This document shows positions 36,231-48,451 of a stretch of 64,000 nucleotides of DNA, in pieces. Numbering within the stretch: position 1 is the first letter of the stretch; each line of letters opens with the position of its first letter. The notes beneath the pieces are model-generated. The model searched no databases and was not told where the DNA came from. It saw nothing but the letters and a program-made list of their open reading frames with translations. This DNA is from Magnetococcales bacterium (GTDB taxonomy: Bacteria; Pseudomonadota; Magnetococcia; Magnetococcales; UBA8363). The position numbers were made by a program, and so were the translations under genes. The DNA lies in NCBI GenBank assembly GCA_002753515.1, contig PEAK01000004.1, positions 53,983 to 117,982 of the forward strand, given 5' to 3'.

Positions 36231-37835
36231 ATGAGTACAGAGTCACATGGTTTTAGCCTGAGAGAGTGGATCTTCACCACCGACCATAAACGAATCGGGG
36301 TCCTGTACCTGATCGGATCCATGGCGGCCTTTGCAGTCGCCGGCATCATGGCTTTGTTAATTCGTCTCGAACAATCAAGCGTTGGCCCGACCATCGTGGC
36401 GGATGTGGCCACGGGCGGTAACCAATACAACGTATGGCTGTATTTCCATGGGGCGGCGATGATCCTCGGATTTCTCATCCCGGGTCTGACCGGGTTCGCC
36501 GCCAACTATTTCCTCCCGTTGATGATCGGTGCCAAGGACGTCGCCTTTCCCCGCGTGAACGCCTTCAGTGTCTGGCTGTTCTACGCCGGGATCGTCATGG
36601 CTCTCTTGACCTTCGTTGTCAACGATCCCCCAGATGTGATGTGGACCGGCTATCCCCCGTACTCCATCCTGACTTCGGGGAACACGGCCTTCTACGTCTT
36701 CACCGTGCATCTCCTGGGTTTCGCCTCCATCCTGGGTGCGGTCAACTTTTTGGTGACCGTCATCTACATGCGCGCACCCGGCATGGGTTGGAATCAGCTG
36801 AACATGTTCGTCTGGTCAACGGTGACGGCTTTCGTCATCCAATTGGTGTTCGTCCCGGTGTTGGCCTCTGCGGTCACCATGTTGTTGTTTGATAAATATC
36901 TGGGCACCCACTTCTTCGATCCCGCCAAAGGTGGTGACGTCCTTTTGTATCAAAACCTGTTCTGGTTCTACTCCCATCCGGCGGTGTACGTGATCCTGCT
37001 GCCGGCTCTGGGGATCCTGTTCGAGGTGATCGCCACTTCGTGCAAGAACATGGTCTTCAACTACAAGGCTGCGGTTTATGGTGGCATGTGGGGTATCGTT
37101 CTGATTTCCGGTGAGGTGTGGGTGCATCACTTGTACATCACCGGTATGCCGGACTGGATCCGCATCGGCCAGATGGTCAGCACGCTCCTGATCTCCGTGC
37201 CCGTGGGACTTTTGGCCATCTCCATGTTCGGCACCTTGTATCGCGGCGCCATCACCTACACCATCGCCATGAAGTATGCCACCGCCTGTCTGTTCTTGTT
37301 CCTCATCGGCGGCTTGACCGGCATCCCCCTGGCCATGACGGTGATGACGGTCCATCTCTCGGAAACCTCGTTCGTTCACGCCCATTTCCACTACATCATG
37401 GGCATTTTCGCCACCTTCTCGGTGTTCGCCGGTGTCTACTACTGGTTCCCGAAAATGACCGGCAAACTCGCGGGCGAAAAATTGGGCAATCTGGGCTTCT
37501 GGTTCAACTTCGTCGGTGTCAATGTCACCTTCTTCCCCTTGTTCATCATCGGGGTCCAAGGTATGCCGCGTCGGTATTGGAACTATGAAATGTTCCCCCA
37601 GTTTGAACCGTTCCACAAAGTGGCCATGTTGGGGTCCCTGATCGTGGCCGTCGGCATGGCGCTGACCATTTACAATTGGATCGTCAGTGCCATCAGCGGT
37701 GAAAAAGCACCGGCCAACCCTTGGAAATCGGCTTCCTTGGAATGGACCGATTGCGCTAATCCCCCCGGACCGGGCAACTTTACCAAGGATATTACCGTTT
37801 CCGCCGATTGGACCCCGTATAACTATGGCCGATAA
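36231..37835 (+). CDS. coxA: Cytochrome c oxidase subunit I, A2-like
   Basis: A 534-residue catalytic subunit with twelve helices. Heme and CuB ligands are visible: WLYFHGAAM, YSHPAVY (His with cross-linked Tyr, near 247), WVHHLY (near 298) and VHAHFHYI (near 383). The helix VI motif YSHP in place of the usual GHPE removes the proton-channel Glu and supplies Tyr-Ser. This is the hallmark of A2-type oxidases such as that of Rhodothermus. Heme A comes from CtaA and CtaB. Confidence 0.96.
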   Translation: MSTESHGFSLREWIFTTDHKRIGVLYLIGSMAAFAVAGIMALLIRLEQSSVGPTIVADVATGGNQYNVWLYFHGAAMILGFLIPGLTGFAANYFLPLMIGAKDVAFPRVNAFSVWLFYAGIVMALLTFVVNDPPDVMWTGYPPYSILTSGNTAFYVFTVHLLGFASILGAVNFLVTVIYMRAPGMGWNQLNMFVWSTVTAFVIQLVFVPVLASAVTMLLFDKYLGTHFFDPAKGGDVLLYQNLFWFYSHPAVYVILLPALGILFEVIATSCKNMVFNYKAAVYGGMWGIVLISGEVWVHHLYITGMPDWIRIGQMVSTLLISVPVGLLAISMFGTLYRGAITYTIAMKYATACLFLFLIGGLTGIPLAMTVMTVHLSETSFVHAHFHYIMGIFATFSVFAGVYYWFPKMTGKLAGEKLGNLGFWFNFVGVNVTFFPLFIIGVQGMPRRYWNYEMFPQFEPFHKVAMLGSLIVAVGMALTIYNWIVSAISGEKAPANPWKSASLEWTDCANPPGPGNFTKDITVSADWTPYNYGR

Positions 37836-37938
37836 TCGTTCTCCCAAGGGTAAATGGATTGTGGCAGCAATACTGTTTCTCCTGGCGTTGGCGATCAACG
37901 CATCCATCTACTACAAGGTGATGCATTACGGTCCGTAG
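37825..37938 (+). CDS. Small single-helix protein of the oxidase operon
   Basis: 37 residues: a short basic N terminus (MADNRSPKGK), one membrane helix (IVAAILFLLALAINASIYY) and a short tail. The ATG overlaps the coxA end by 11 bp, which is strong evidence of coupled translation. It is probably a small accessory subunit like those found with other bacterial oxidases. No sequence family is recognised. Confidence 0.7.
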   Translation: MADNRSPKGKWIVAAILFLLALAINASIYYKVMHYGP

Positions 37939-37947
37939 GACTGAAGT

Positions 37948-37989
37948 AACACCCCGGCCAGAGCCCGCACAGGTCTGGCCGGGGTTGTT
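37948..37989 (+). terminator. Hairpin terminator after the cox operon
   Basis: A perfect 11-bp stem (CCCCGGCCAGA with TCTGGCCGGGG) with an 11-base loop lies right after the small TM gene. The following TTGTT run is cut short by family-1 copy G, which begins at its last T. Confidence 0.75.
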
Positions 37990-38138
37990 AAACCGCAACC
38001 AACACGGGAAACGTAGTTTTCCAGTGTCATTCCCGCGAAAGCGGGAATCCAGAAAGTCAGGGGAGGTAGGAAAGTCCTCTGGATCCCCGCTTTCGCGAGG
38101 ATGACAATAACTACACATCCCAAGATAGCTGCGGTTTA
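37989..38138 (-). repeat. Family-1 element, copy G, between the oxidase operon and ctaB
   Basis: A 150-bp copy nearly identical to copy E (20994). I count two differences (AATCCAG/AATCTAG and GGGGAGG/GGGGATG). It is inserted in the T-tail of the preceding terminator, with TA at each end. Confidence 0.9.
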
Positions 38139-38212
38139 ACCAACATAGAGATATTCTTTTTTTTATTATTTTTGCCTTTATCAACGTTTTTTACATCTGC
38201 CCACACCCTGAA

Positions 38213-39070
38213 ATGCTGAAACATTACCTGGAACTCTTGAAACTTCGCATCGGCGGCATGATTGCCTTGACCGCCGTGGTGGCCTATTTGGCCATGACCC
38301 GCGATGTGAGTTTTGTCCACATGGTTTTGCTGACCGTGGTGATGCTTTTGGGGGCTTCCAGTTCGGCGGTGTTTAACCATTGGTATGACCGGGACATCGA
38401 TCGCAAGATGCAACGGACGGCTCAACGCCCCTTGGCGGTCGGAGCCCTGGGCAATCCAAACCATGCCTTATGGTTGGCCGGGGCCTTGTTGTTGGTGGGT
38501 GTCGCCCTGGCGGTCTGGTTGTTCAATCCCGTCGTGGCCGTGCATTTATTCCTGGGGGCGTTTTTTTATGGCGTGGTCTATACCGTCTGGCTCAAGCGGC
38601 GTAGCTGGCTGAATATCGTCCTGGGTGGCCTGGCCGGCAGCTTCGCCGTCATGGCGGGGGCGGCATCAGTCAATCCGGAATTGTGCGCCTTGCCGCTGCT
38701 GTTGGCGTTGGTTTTGTTCTTCTGGACACCCTCGCACTTTTGGAGCCTGGCCATTTTTCTCCGGGAAGAGTATCAAAAGGTGAGTGTCCCCATGTTGCCG
38801 GTGGTGGTGGGGGAGCAAAAGACGGCGTTCTTCATCTTCATCAATACCCTGTTCTTGGTCGCCGCTTCCATTCTCCCGTGGTTCTTCAATACCTTGGGAT
38901 TGGTTTATCTGTTTGGCGCCGCAGTGGCGGGGGCCTTGTTCCTGTATGGCAACTGGCGTCTCATGCAAACCCCGAGTCGGGAAATGGGATGGCGTAATTT
39001 CATTGGTTCCATGCGCTATCTGGGCATTCTGTTCTTCGCCATTGTCGTGGATGTCCACGCCACGGTTTAA
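38213..39070 (+). CDS. ctaB: Protoheme IX farnesyltransferase CtaB
   Basis: A 285-residue UbiA-type membrane prenyltransferase making heme O from heme b. The first Asp-rich motif is NHWYDRDIDRKMQRTAQRPL and the second region is YTVWLKRRSWLNIVLGG. It provides the substrate for CtaA. Its stop TAA uses the first bases of repeat copy H; without the insert it would be TAG. Confidence 0.94.
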   Translation: MLKHYLELLKLRIGGMIALTAVVAYLAMTRDVSFVHMVLLTVVMLLGASSSAVFNHWYDRDIDRKMQRTAQRPLAVGALGNPNHALWLAGALLLVGVALAVWLFNPVVAVHLFLGAFFYGVVYTVWLKRRSWLNIVLGGLAGSFAVMAGAASVNPELCALPLLLALVLFFWTPSHFWSLAIFLREEYQKVSVPMLPVVVGEQKTAFFIFINTLFLVAASILPWFFNTLGLVYLFGAAVAGALFLYGNWRLMQTPSREMGWRNFIGSMRYLGILFFAIVVDVHATV

Positions 39071-39246
39071 ACCGCAGCTACTTTGGGATGCGTAGTTTCC
39101 GTCATCCCCGCGAAAGCGGGGATCCAGAGCCTACCCCAGAATGCCTGAATCGAGGGAGATCGTTTCATCTTTCTCTAACTTTCTGGATTCCCGCTTTCGC
39201 GGGAATGACGCTGGAAAACTACGTTTTCCGTGTTGGTTGCGGTTTA
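39068..39246 (+). repeat. Family-1 element, copy H, inserted in two overlapping stop codons
   Basis: A 179-bp copy with a longer middle (extra bases around CCCCAGAATGCCTGAATCGA). Its left TAA is the ctaB stop, and its right TTA is, on the other strand, the stop TAA of the convergent oxidase-like gene. Removing it with one TA leaves both genes ending on the same TA (TAG and TAA). This is the clearest stop-codon insertion in the window. Confidence 0.9.
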
Positions 39247-40608
39247 GTTTGATCCTTCCCGCCTCAATGATCGAAACGCCAGAACCAGGAACATGATTCC
39301 CCCGAGTACGGCGATGATTCCCCCCAACCCCATGATCCACATGGGGATCTTATCCGCAAGAGTCACCAATCCCTGGGCGCTGCCCTCCGTTTTCCTTTGT
39401 ACGCCGTGACTGCCGGACCAGGCCAGTCCCAGTATGTGCAACAAAGACCCGGAACTGTACAGGATGAGTTGTCGGGAAGCCCATTGTTCCGCAATACGGC
39501 ATCCGCCCAACCGGGGGATCACGTGGTAGGTCACCCCCATGAACGCCAGGGTGATGGAGACGATGGATCCGTGGTAATGTGCCGGAATGGTGACGTTGAC
39601 CCCGCGGATCAAAAATCCAATGATGCCGCCAAAGGCGAACAAAACCAGGGAGAACAACAAGGCCAATTGTTCCGGACGGGAAGGTGTCGCCGTGTTTTGC
39701 GCACGGGACAGGGCATGGAGCAGGATGAGGGCGGCGGGTATGGCGGCGGCACCATTGCCATAGGCCATCAGATTGGTCATGGCCAGGCGGAATTCCGGGG
39801 AATCCAGGTCGAACATCAGGTATTGGATGGGGGCGACCACTGTGGGCAGTGCCCCTAAAATAAAGAGTATCACCAAGCCGTTGGGTGTCAGGGATGTCCG
39901 TCTACCCAGGGCCGAGGCCAGCCAGAACCAGGCGACGATTTCAAGTTGGGTGTAGGTGAATTGCAGGACGTGCCCGGAACCCCAGAAGAGTAATTCAAAA
40001 TAGTGGGCGCCGTCCGTTTGCAGCAGGTGACCGGGGAGGCGCACGTAACTCCAAACCAGCAGACCCAGGGCGAGCCAGGCGATGAGAAAACTGGAGGTGA
40101 GGCCGAATTGCAGGGATTTTTCTCCCGGGTGTGTTGCGGCGCGTTGTTTGCTCAGTGCGGGAAGGGTGACGGCAAAAAATCCCGCCGCGAAACAGGCGAG
40201 ACCTGAAAAAAAGGCGGCGTTGGCCAAAACCGGGACATAGTTGTTGATAAAGGGTCGGTCCGCGCCCAAAAATGGGGAGAAGGTCAGGAGAATGGCTCCG
40301 GTGGCGGACAGGGCAAGGGCGATACGGGCATTTTTTTCGGCCCGGGAGGCGATGGTGAGGCTGGCTAAAAAACCGGCAAAGGAGAGGAACCAAACCAATA
40401 CGGTCAGATCGACGTGGACGACCAGGGCGGTTTTAAAGGAGCCGGTCCAGGGGATCAGGTCGTGGATGACGGGCATGCGGGCCAGGATGATCAGGATGAC
40501 GACGAGTCCGGCCCCCACCAGGGAACTCAGGGCCAGGGTCAACCAGCCCCGGGCTGCGGAAAGGTTGGTGTCATCATTCATGGACAGGGAAAACAGGTTT
40601 TCTGACAT
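39244..40608 (-). CDS. Heme-copper-oxidase subunit I-like membrane protein, apparently lacking full CuB ligands
   Basis: A 454-residue protein with about twelve hydrophobic helices. Histidine patterns resemble subunit I: VVHVDLTVLVW near 66, GSGHVLQFTYTQ near 212 and PAHYHGSIVS near 341 (the His-x-His pair). The expected His-His of helix VII is not visible; APIQYLMFD stands in its place. Heme binding is likely, but a complete CuB site is doubtful. It is convergent with ctaB and close to the oxidase operon, so a respiratory or heme-linked role is plausible. Confidence 0.7.
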   Translation of the reverse strand: MSENLFSLSMNDDTNLSAARGWLTLALSSLVGAGLVVILIILARMPVIHDLIPWTGSFKTALVVHVDLTVLVWFLSFAGFLASLTIASRAEKNARIALALSATGAILLTFSPFLGADRPFINNYVPVLANAAFFSGLACFAAGFFAVTLPALSKQRAATHPGEKSLQFGLTSSFLIAWLALGLLVWSYVRLPGHLLQTDGAHYFELLFWGSGHVLQFTYTQLEIVAWFWLASALGRRTSLTPNGLVILFILGALPTVVAPIQYLMFDLDSPEFRLAMTNLMAYGNGAAAIPAALILLHALSRAQNTATPSRPEQLALLFSLVLFAFGGIIGFLIRGVNVTIPAHYHGSIVSITLAFMGVTYHVIPRLGGCRIAEQWASRQLILYSSGSLLHILGLAWSGSHGVQRKTEGSAQGLVTLADKIPMWIMGLGGIIAVLGGIMFLVLAFRSLRREGSN

Positions 40609-40791
40609 GGTCGGCTGGTCTTTGGCTGAGGAAAAGGTATCGAAATCACATTGATGCCATCCTCACCCATTTTATCGGATTGGTCAACGGCGGGATACGC
40701 CGGGAACAGGCAGACACGGGGGCGATGTTCATGGTAGCATGGCGTATTTGAGTTGGGGGCGTTGCTGGCGGGTGCATTGGAGTGGCATGGC

Positions 40792-42957
40792 ATGAAACGG
40801 GCTGGGGTTTGGGTTGGTGTCGTTTTGTTGGTCGGATGCTCGCTGGCAGCGGGCTTCCTCGGGGTCGGCGCATGGCGGGACGTCCCGGCCCCGCGAGCAT
40901 CGCAACCGGAAATCATCCGTTTGAGCCTGGGGCATCAAGAACCACGGGAGGGTCGCGTTCGCCAATCCCTGGATCGATTCGCCAAAGAGGTCAGTCGCCA
41001 CAGTCAGGGGCGATTGGAGCTTGCCATCGTCGAAAGCAAGGCCGGCTCCGGGCAAGAGGATTTGTTGTTCCTGAGTCGCCAAGGGATTTATGATTTGGTG
41101 GCGCTTCCGGTGTCCGCCCTCGGGCAACAGGTTGCAGCGTTCAAACTCTTCGATTTCCCATTCTATTTCGCTTCCCCTTCCTCCCTGCACAACATGATCG
41201 ATGGCGAGGCGGGGCAACGCTTGCTGCGGCAAATGCAAGCCCTGGACATGATGGGATTGGCGTTTTGGGAGGAGGGATTTCGTCAGTTGGTGACCAATCG
41301 CAAGGCGGATGTGCCCGATGAGTGGAAGGGGATGCGTTTCGGGGTGGTGCCGGCTGGGATGTCTTCCGCCATGTTCTCCGGCAGCGCCGTGAAACTGCTC
41401 ACGGGTCAGCCGGGGCCGGGGGGGGAGAACGTTATCACCGGAACGGTCGATGGGTGGGAAACCGTGATGACCCAAGGGGTTTTGGAACGGATGCGTGGTG
41501 GGAATTCCCGGGTTCTGCTCAGCAATCATGCTTGGCAGGGGGTGGTCCTGGCCATGGGGTGGCCGAGTTATCGTGCCTTTCCGGCGGATCTTCTTCAAAT
41601 CCTTAAGACAGCGGCAAAAGATGTGGGACAATGGACGCGCCAACAAAACTCTTTGGATCAGCAACAGATGGAGAAAAAATTCCAGGAAGCGGGGATTGCC
41701 GTGGAACCCTATGCGGAGACGGTGCGCAATGCCTGGATGCGCAAGGCCAGGCGCCTGGCCCTGGCCCATGAGGAAAACCTGGGTGTGGGACTGCTGGCGG
41801 AAATGGAGGAGTCGGAAATCCAACGTCCCGGGGGGGATCATGCCTGGATCGTCGGCGTCGATGCCAATTTTTCCGATCCGTCTTCGCACGCGGGATTGGC
41901 CATCAAACGAGGCGTGCAACTGGCGTGCGATGAAATCAATGATGCCGGGGGGATAGGGGACAAACCATTGCGCATGGTGGTTACCGATAATCAGGGCTCC
42001 GCATCCGTTGCCGTGGGTAATATCATGCGTTTGGGACAGAAATGGGGGGCGGTGGCCCTGGTGAGCGGCGGTGGTGATCCCATCGTGCGGGAACAGGTTG
42101 CGGTTGCCAAAAATCAAAAAATGCTCCTGCTGCTCCCGTACGCCGCTTCGGTACGCGGGGTGACGGTTGCTCAGGGTGATCAGGATGATAAAAGACACGT
42201 TTTTCGTTTGGCAGCCGATGAGTATCAAAAAATCCAAGTCTTCTTTGACGAATTGCTGGGCATCCAGGGCAAAGTGGCCTTAATGCTGGAAAATTCGGTT
42301 AGTGGTCGCAGTCTGCGAACACTGATGACACAAATGTTCTGGGACCACGGCAAAGCCAAACCCATGGTTGTCTGGTTCCATGCTGGACAAAAAATATTTT
42401 TGGACCCGGTGCAACAGATGAAAAAGGCGGGTGTGACGGCGTTCCTGTTATTGGCGGGTCCCGAGGAGACCCGGAGAATCCGGTCAACCATGGGGGCCTT
42501 GTCCTACCAGGCGCAGTTATTCGGCTTTCATGGCGGGGATGGCGTGACCCCCGGCAACCGGGTGCCGGGGGTGTCCCCGGGGGGCAACTATTCGTATATC
42601 GAAACGTTCTCCCTGGATCTGTCGCGGACCAGGACCCCGGTGGGGGATGCCTTGCGCCGGCGCTATTGGAATCTTTTCGCATCGCCTGAGGGCGGGTCAT
42701 CGCACGATCCCTCCTTGACGGCCCAAGCCTATGATTTGGTCATGCTGATGGGACGAGCCTTCATGCGCTCCCCCGATCGCAGCATGGAGAAAATGGGCAT
42801 TGCCATGGAGCGCCTTGAGGCGTATCGGGGTGCCATTAAAACGTATTCATGGCCATTTTCACGCAGCCGCCATGAGGCGTTGTCCCCTGCCGATTTGATC
42901 GTGGTGCAATCCAGCACCGAGGGGGGGGTGACGCCCCGGAGGAATGTTCGACAATGA
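40792..42957 (+). CDS. Fusion of a TRAP-type (DctP) and a LivK-type substrate-binding protein
   Basis: About 721 residues with an N-terminal lipobox-like anchor ([12 protein letters not shown]). Residues about 40-340 resemble DctP solute receptors ([42 protein letters not shown]). Residues about 350-700 form a type I periplasmic binding domain ([48 protein letters not shown]). No TRAP or ABC permease gene is nearby. The adjacent membrane sensor suggests ligand sensing rather than import. ATG 40792 is chosen for its signal sequence. Confidence 0.82.
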   Translation: MKRAGVWVGVVLLVGCSLAAGFLGVGAWRDVPAPRASQPEIIRLSLGHQEPREGRVRQSLDRFAKEVSRHSQGRLELAIVESKAGSGQEDLLFLSRQGIYDLVALPVSALGQQVAAFKLFDFPFYFASPSSLHNMIDGEAGQRLLRQMQALDMMGLAFWEEGFRQLVTNRKADVPDEWKGMRFGVVPAGMSSAMFSGSAVKLLTGQPGPGGENVITGTVDGWETVMTQGVLERMRGGNSRVLLSNHAWQGVVLAMGWPSYRAFPADLLQILKTAAKDVGQWTRQQNSLDQQQMEKKFQEAGIAVEPYAETVRNAWMRKARRLALAHEENLGVGLLAEMEESEIQRPGGDHAWIVGVDANFSDPSSHAGLAIKRGVQLACDEINDAGGIGDKPLRMVVTDNQGSASVAVGNIMRLGQKWGAVALVSGGGDPIVREQVAVAKNQKMLLLLPYAASVRGVTVAQGDQDDKRHVFRLAADEYQKIQVFFDELLGIQGKVALMLENSVSGRSLRTLMTQMFWDHGKAKPMVVWFHAGQKIFLDPVQQMKKAGVTAFLLLAGPEETRRIRSTMGALSYQAQLFGFHGGDGVTPGNRVPGVSPGGNYSYIETFSLDLSRTRTPVGDALRRRYWNLFASPEGGSSHDPSLTAQAYDLVMLMGRAFMRSPDRSMEKMGIAMERLEAYRGAIKTYSWPFSRSRHEALSPADLIVVQSSTEGGVTPRRNVRQ

Positions 42958-43009
42958 ACCAACATCATCACCTGTTGCGGGTACCGCATTTTTTACGTGG
43001 GGTTGGACC

Positions 43010-45778
<2,769 letters not shown>

Positions 45779-45945
45779 CCTGTGCTACCTTACGCTGGTG
45801 GATTGCCGGCTTCCAGGTTCTTATGGTGCCGGGTGGGTTTTTTTTGAGAGGCGAAAGGCGATTGTTTCACGTCCTGGAAGGTTGGAACGTGACCATGACC
45901 TTGTTACGGGGGAACGCGGTGGTGGATGCCCTTTCACCCAGGAGG

Positions 45946-46989
45946 TCAGGGTGTGAAAACCTCATCCATGGAACTCGCAAAGACGAAGTTATCAACCCAT
46001 AATTCAATGAGTTCCAGATTCGCAGAGCGCACCTTTTCGGTTATTTCGCCTGGAACCTGGCCGAACTTGCGCTGCATCTGCCTGAGGAGCAAGGTAGCGG
46101 CTTCCTCCTGGCGTCCTTTCTGGCGTCCTTTCTGGAGTCCTTTCTGGAGTCCTTTCTGGAGTCCTTTCTGGAGTCCTTCCTGGAGCCCTTTCTGGAGTCC
46201 TTCCTGCATCCACTCCCTGGTCCATCTTTCCGCGGTCTCCGCCAGCATGGTATGTACCTCCTCAAGGTTATTCATCTCCGGGATGGCATCCGGGACGGCA
46301 TTTTGTTTCTTTGACAGTCTTGGCAACAAGATCCGGCTCACCCAGTTGGCAAACGCCCGACGCAATTCCTGTTGTTCGGGACCATTCAACCAAGAGGCCA
46401 ACTCTTGAATGACCTGTCGCACATCCGCAATTTGGCGGCTTTTTTCCAATCGGAATAATGCCGCGACCACATTCTGCATCGTGTTCAGGTCACTTTCCTG
46501 GTACAGATGCTCGTCCACGAGCAAGTAACGCATATGGGGCCGATAAGCCTCCAGGCCTGGGGGCGATTCTTCGATCAAGTCGGCAACATCCCGTGACGCT
46601 GTCCAGCGCTTGTTGCCATTATACAGGACTATGGGGACAATCGGAGGAAGTTTTTGGTTTTTCGGAATTGTTCCGGATTGCCGCAGATCCTGATAGAGCA
46701 GCAAGGCGTACTGGGCGTTACGTACGGCCATGATGTCATCTACCGTGGATTGTGGCTCAAGAATCGCGTAGATGAAAAGCCATCGGTCGGTTCCTTGCCA
46801 ACGTATTTTCCATACCAGGTCATCAATCCTTTTGCGGAAATCGTCGGTCACGTAGACCGAGTTCACCTTTTCCAGAGTGGAGAAATCCAGCCCCGCCACC
46901 CACTCTTCATGAACGAAGCCAAGCAGGAGGTCTTGGACCATTCGGGCGTGGGAGAAAAGCTTGGTATAGCCTAGGTCATGGGTGTTCAT
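45946..46989 (-). CDS. Rpn/YhgA-family putative nuclease with DUF4351-like C terminus
   Basis: About 347 residues. The N-terminal PD-(D/E)XK fold is recognisable from HDLGYTKLFSHARMVQDLL, DDLVWKIRW and YAILEPQS; the family norm is LEHQS, so His is replaced by Pro beside the catalytic Glu-x-Gln. PPIVPIVLYNG is also typical. Then come (LQKG)n repeats and a C-terminal module (LLRQMQRKFGQVP...ELWVDNFVFA) like DUF4351. Relatives promote recA-independent recombination. ATG 46989 is chosen by homology; other ATGs lie up to 45 bp upstream. Confidence 0.82.
   Translation of the reverse strand: MNTHDLGYTKLFSHARMVQDLLLGFVHEEWVAGLDFSTLEKVNSVYVTDDFRKRIDDLVWKIRWQGTDRWLFIYAILEPQSTVDDIMAVRNAQYALLLYQDLRQSGTIPKNQKLPPIVPIVLYNGNKRWTASRDVADLIEESPPGLEAYRPHMRYLLVDEHLYQESDLNTMQNVVAALFRLEKSRQIADVRQVIQELASWLNGPEQQELRRAFANWVSRILLPRLSKKQNAVPDAIPEMNNLEEVHTMLAETAERWTREWMQEGLQKGLQEGLQKGLQKGLQKGLQKGRQKGRQEEAATLLLRQMQRKFGQVPGEITEKVRSANLELIELWVDNFVFASSMDEVFTP
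46108..46210 (-). repeat. 12-bp tandem repeat in the Rpn-like gene
   Basis: About eight units of CTGGAGTCCTTT (plus strand) encoding Leu-Gln-Lys-Gly or Leu-Gln-Glu-Gly on the minus strand. The units are almost identical, so copy number could change without a frameshift. Confidence 0.85.
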
Positions 46990-47286
46990 GGTGGGGCGCA
47001 TATCCTGATAACGGGTGAATTTTGTTGGCATCATCCCCTGAAACAAGAGTCATGGGCAAGGTGTGGCGCCAGAACGTGGATCGGTAATGATCGCCAGTCA
47101 GACCTGCCAACGGTCGCTTCCGGGAATCTGTGTGGCCCGGTTGAAACCTTTTGATTACGATAGGATACTCATGATAGGCTCTGCTGGATGTGAGAAGCGG
47201 ACGGAATAAGGGATGGACAGGTTGACATTGTTACACAGGAGAATATCAAACGGCATTTCGATAACCTTTTAAGCTGTGATTGTTTG

Positions 47287-48390
47287 ATGAGTGTTCTCCC
47301 ACGTTTATTGATTGTCGATGATCAACCGGACAATATTCGGATCCTTACGCACGCCCTGGGCAAGGAGTTCGCGGTTGTACCGGCCATGGATGGCCTGTCA
47401 GGGCTGACCCGGGCCAAAGAACAGCCACAACCCGATCTCATCCTGCTGGACGTCATGATGCCGGGGATGGATGGGTTTGATGTCTGCCGCTGCCTGAAAC
47501 GGGATCCGGAGACGTCTGACATTCCGGTTATTTTTCTGACCTCCCTGTCGGATCCGATGCATGAGGTCGCCGGGTTGGAGCTGGGGGCTGCCGATTATCT
47601 GATCAAGCCGTTCAACATTCCGGTGGTTCGGGCGCGGGTCCGGACCCACTATGAGATTGTCAGGAATCATCGGCAATTGGCGCAGCAAAACCGTGAACTC
47701 AAGGAAACGCAGTGTTTGCGGGATGAGTTGGACAGCATCACCCGACATGATCTCAAAAGCCCCCTGGCGGTTATTCTGGGCTTTATCCAGTTGATGTTGC
47801 GCGATAAGATGGAACCCAGTAAAATTTTTTTGGAACAGATGGAAAAAGCTGGCTTGCGCATGCTGGAGATGATCAATGGCTCCCTGGATCTCTACCGCAT
47901 CGAACAGGGGATGTATGCCTATCATCCCACGCAAATCAATCTTTCCCGCCTGATTGAACGCGTGGTCGAAGAGCGGCACATCATGGCGAAGCGGCGTCAT
48001 GTGCAGATCGATTACGGGGGAACCCAAGCGGATGATGAGGCCAATATGGTGTTGGCAGAGGAATTGTTGGGATATTCCATGCTGGCCAACCTGTTGGACA
48101 ATGCCATGGAGGCGACGCCCAAGGGGGGGCGGGTGAGCATTGTCATGCAACTGCGGGAACGTTGGATCTCGATTGCCTTGGCCAACCCCGGGATGGTGCC
48201 GCTGGCGATTCGTGAGCGGTTTTTCGATAAATTCGTCACCTATGGCAAAAAAAACGGTTCTGGAATTGGTACCTATTCCGCCCGACTGATCGCCCGTTTG
48301 TTCGGCGGCGACATCACCATGGAAACCGGCCCCGATATTGGGACGATCGTGACCATTCGTTTGCCGGCTTTGATGAGCCAAAAGCCATGA
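47287..48390 (+). CDS. Receiver-histidine kinase (REC-HisKA-HATPase), soluble
   Basis: About 367 residues without a membrane helix. The receiver has VDDQPDN, LLDVMMPGMDG and KPFN. A short coil leads to the H-box ITRHDLKSPLAVILGF near 153. The ATPase has LLDNAMEATPKGG and GSGIGTYSARLIARLFGG. Input by phosphorylation of its own receiver would control the kinase. The partner is not evident: the nearest genes are an Rpn nuclease and an unknown protein. Confidence 0.92.
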   Translation: MSVLPRLLIVDDQPDNIRILTHALGKEFAVVPAMDGLSGLTRAKEQPQPDLILLDVMMPGMDGFDVCRCLKRDPETSDIPVIFLTSLSDPMHEVAGLELGAADYLIKPFNIPVVRARVRTHYEIVRNHRQLAQQNRELKETQCLRDELDSITRHDLKSPLAVILGFIQLMLRDKMEPSKIFLEQMEKAGLRMLEMINGSLDLYRIEQGMYAYHPTQINLSRLIERVVEERHIMAKRRHVQIDYGGTQADDEANMVLAEELLGYSMLANLLDNAMEATPKGGRVSIVMQLRERWISIALANPGMVPLAIRERFFDKFVTYGKKNGSGIGTYSARLIARLFGGDITMETGPDIGTIVTIRLPALMSQKP

Positions 48391-48451
48391 TTGCCACGGA
48401 CGCGGTGCCGTTGTCCGGTTCATTCACGTAATTGTTTGGGAGTTTCCGATC

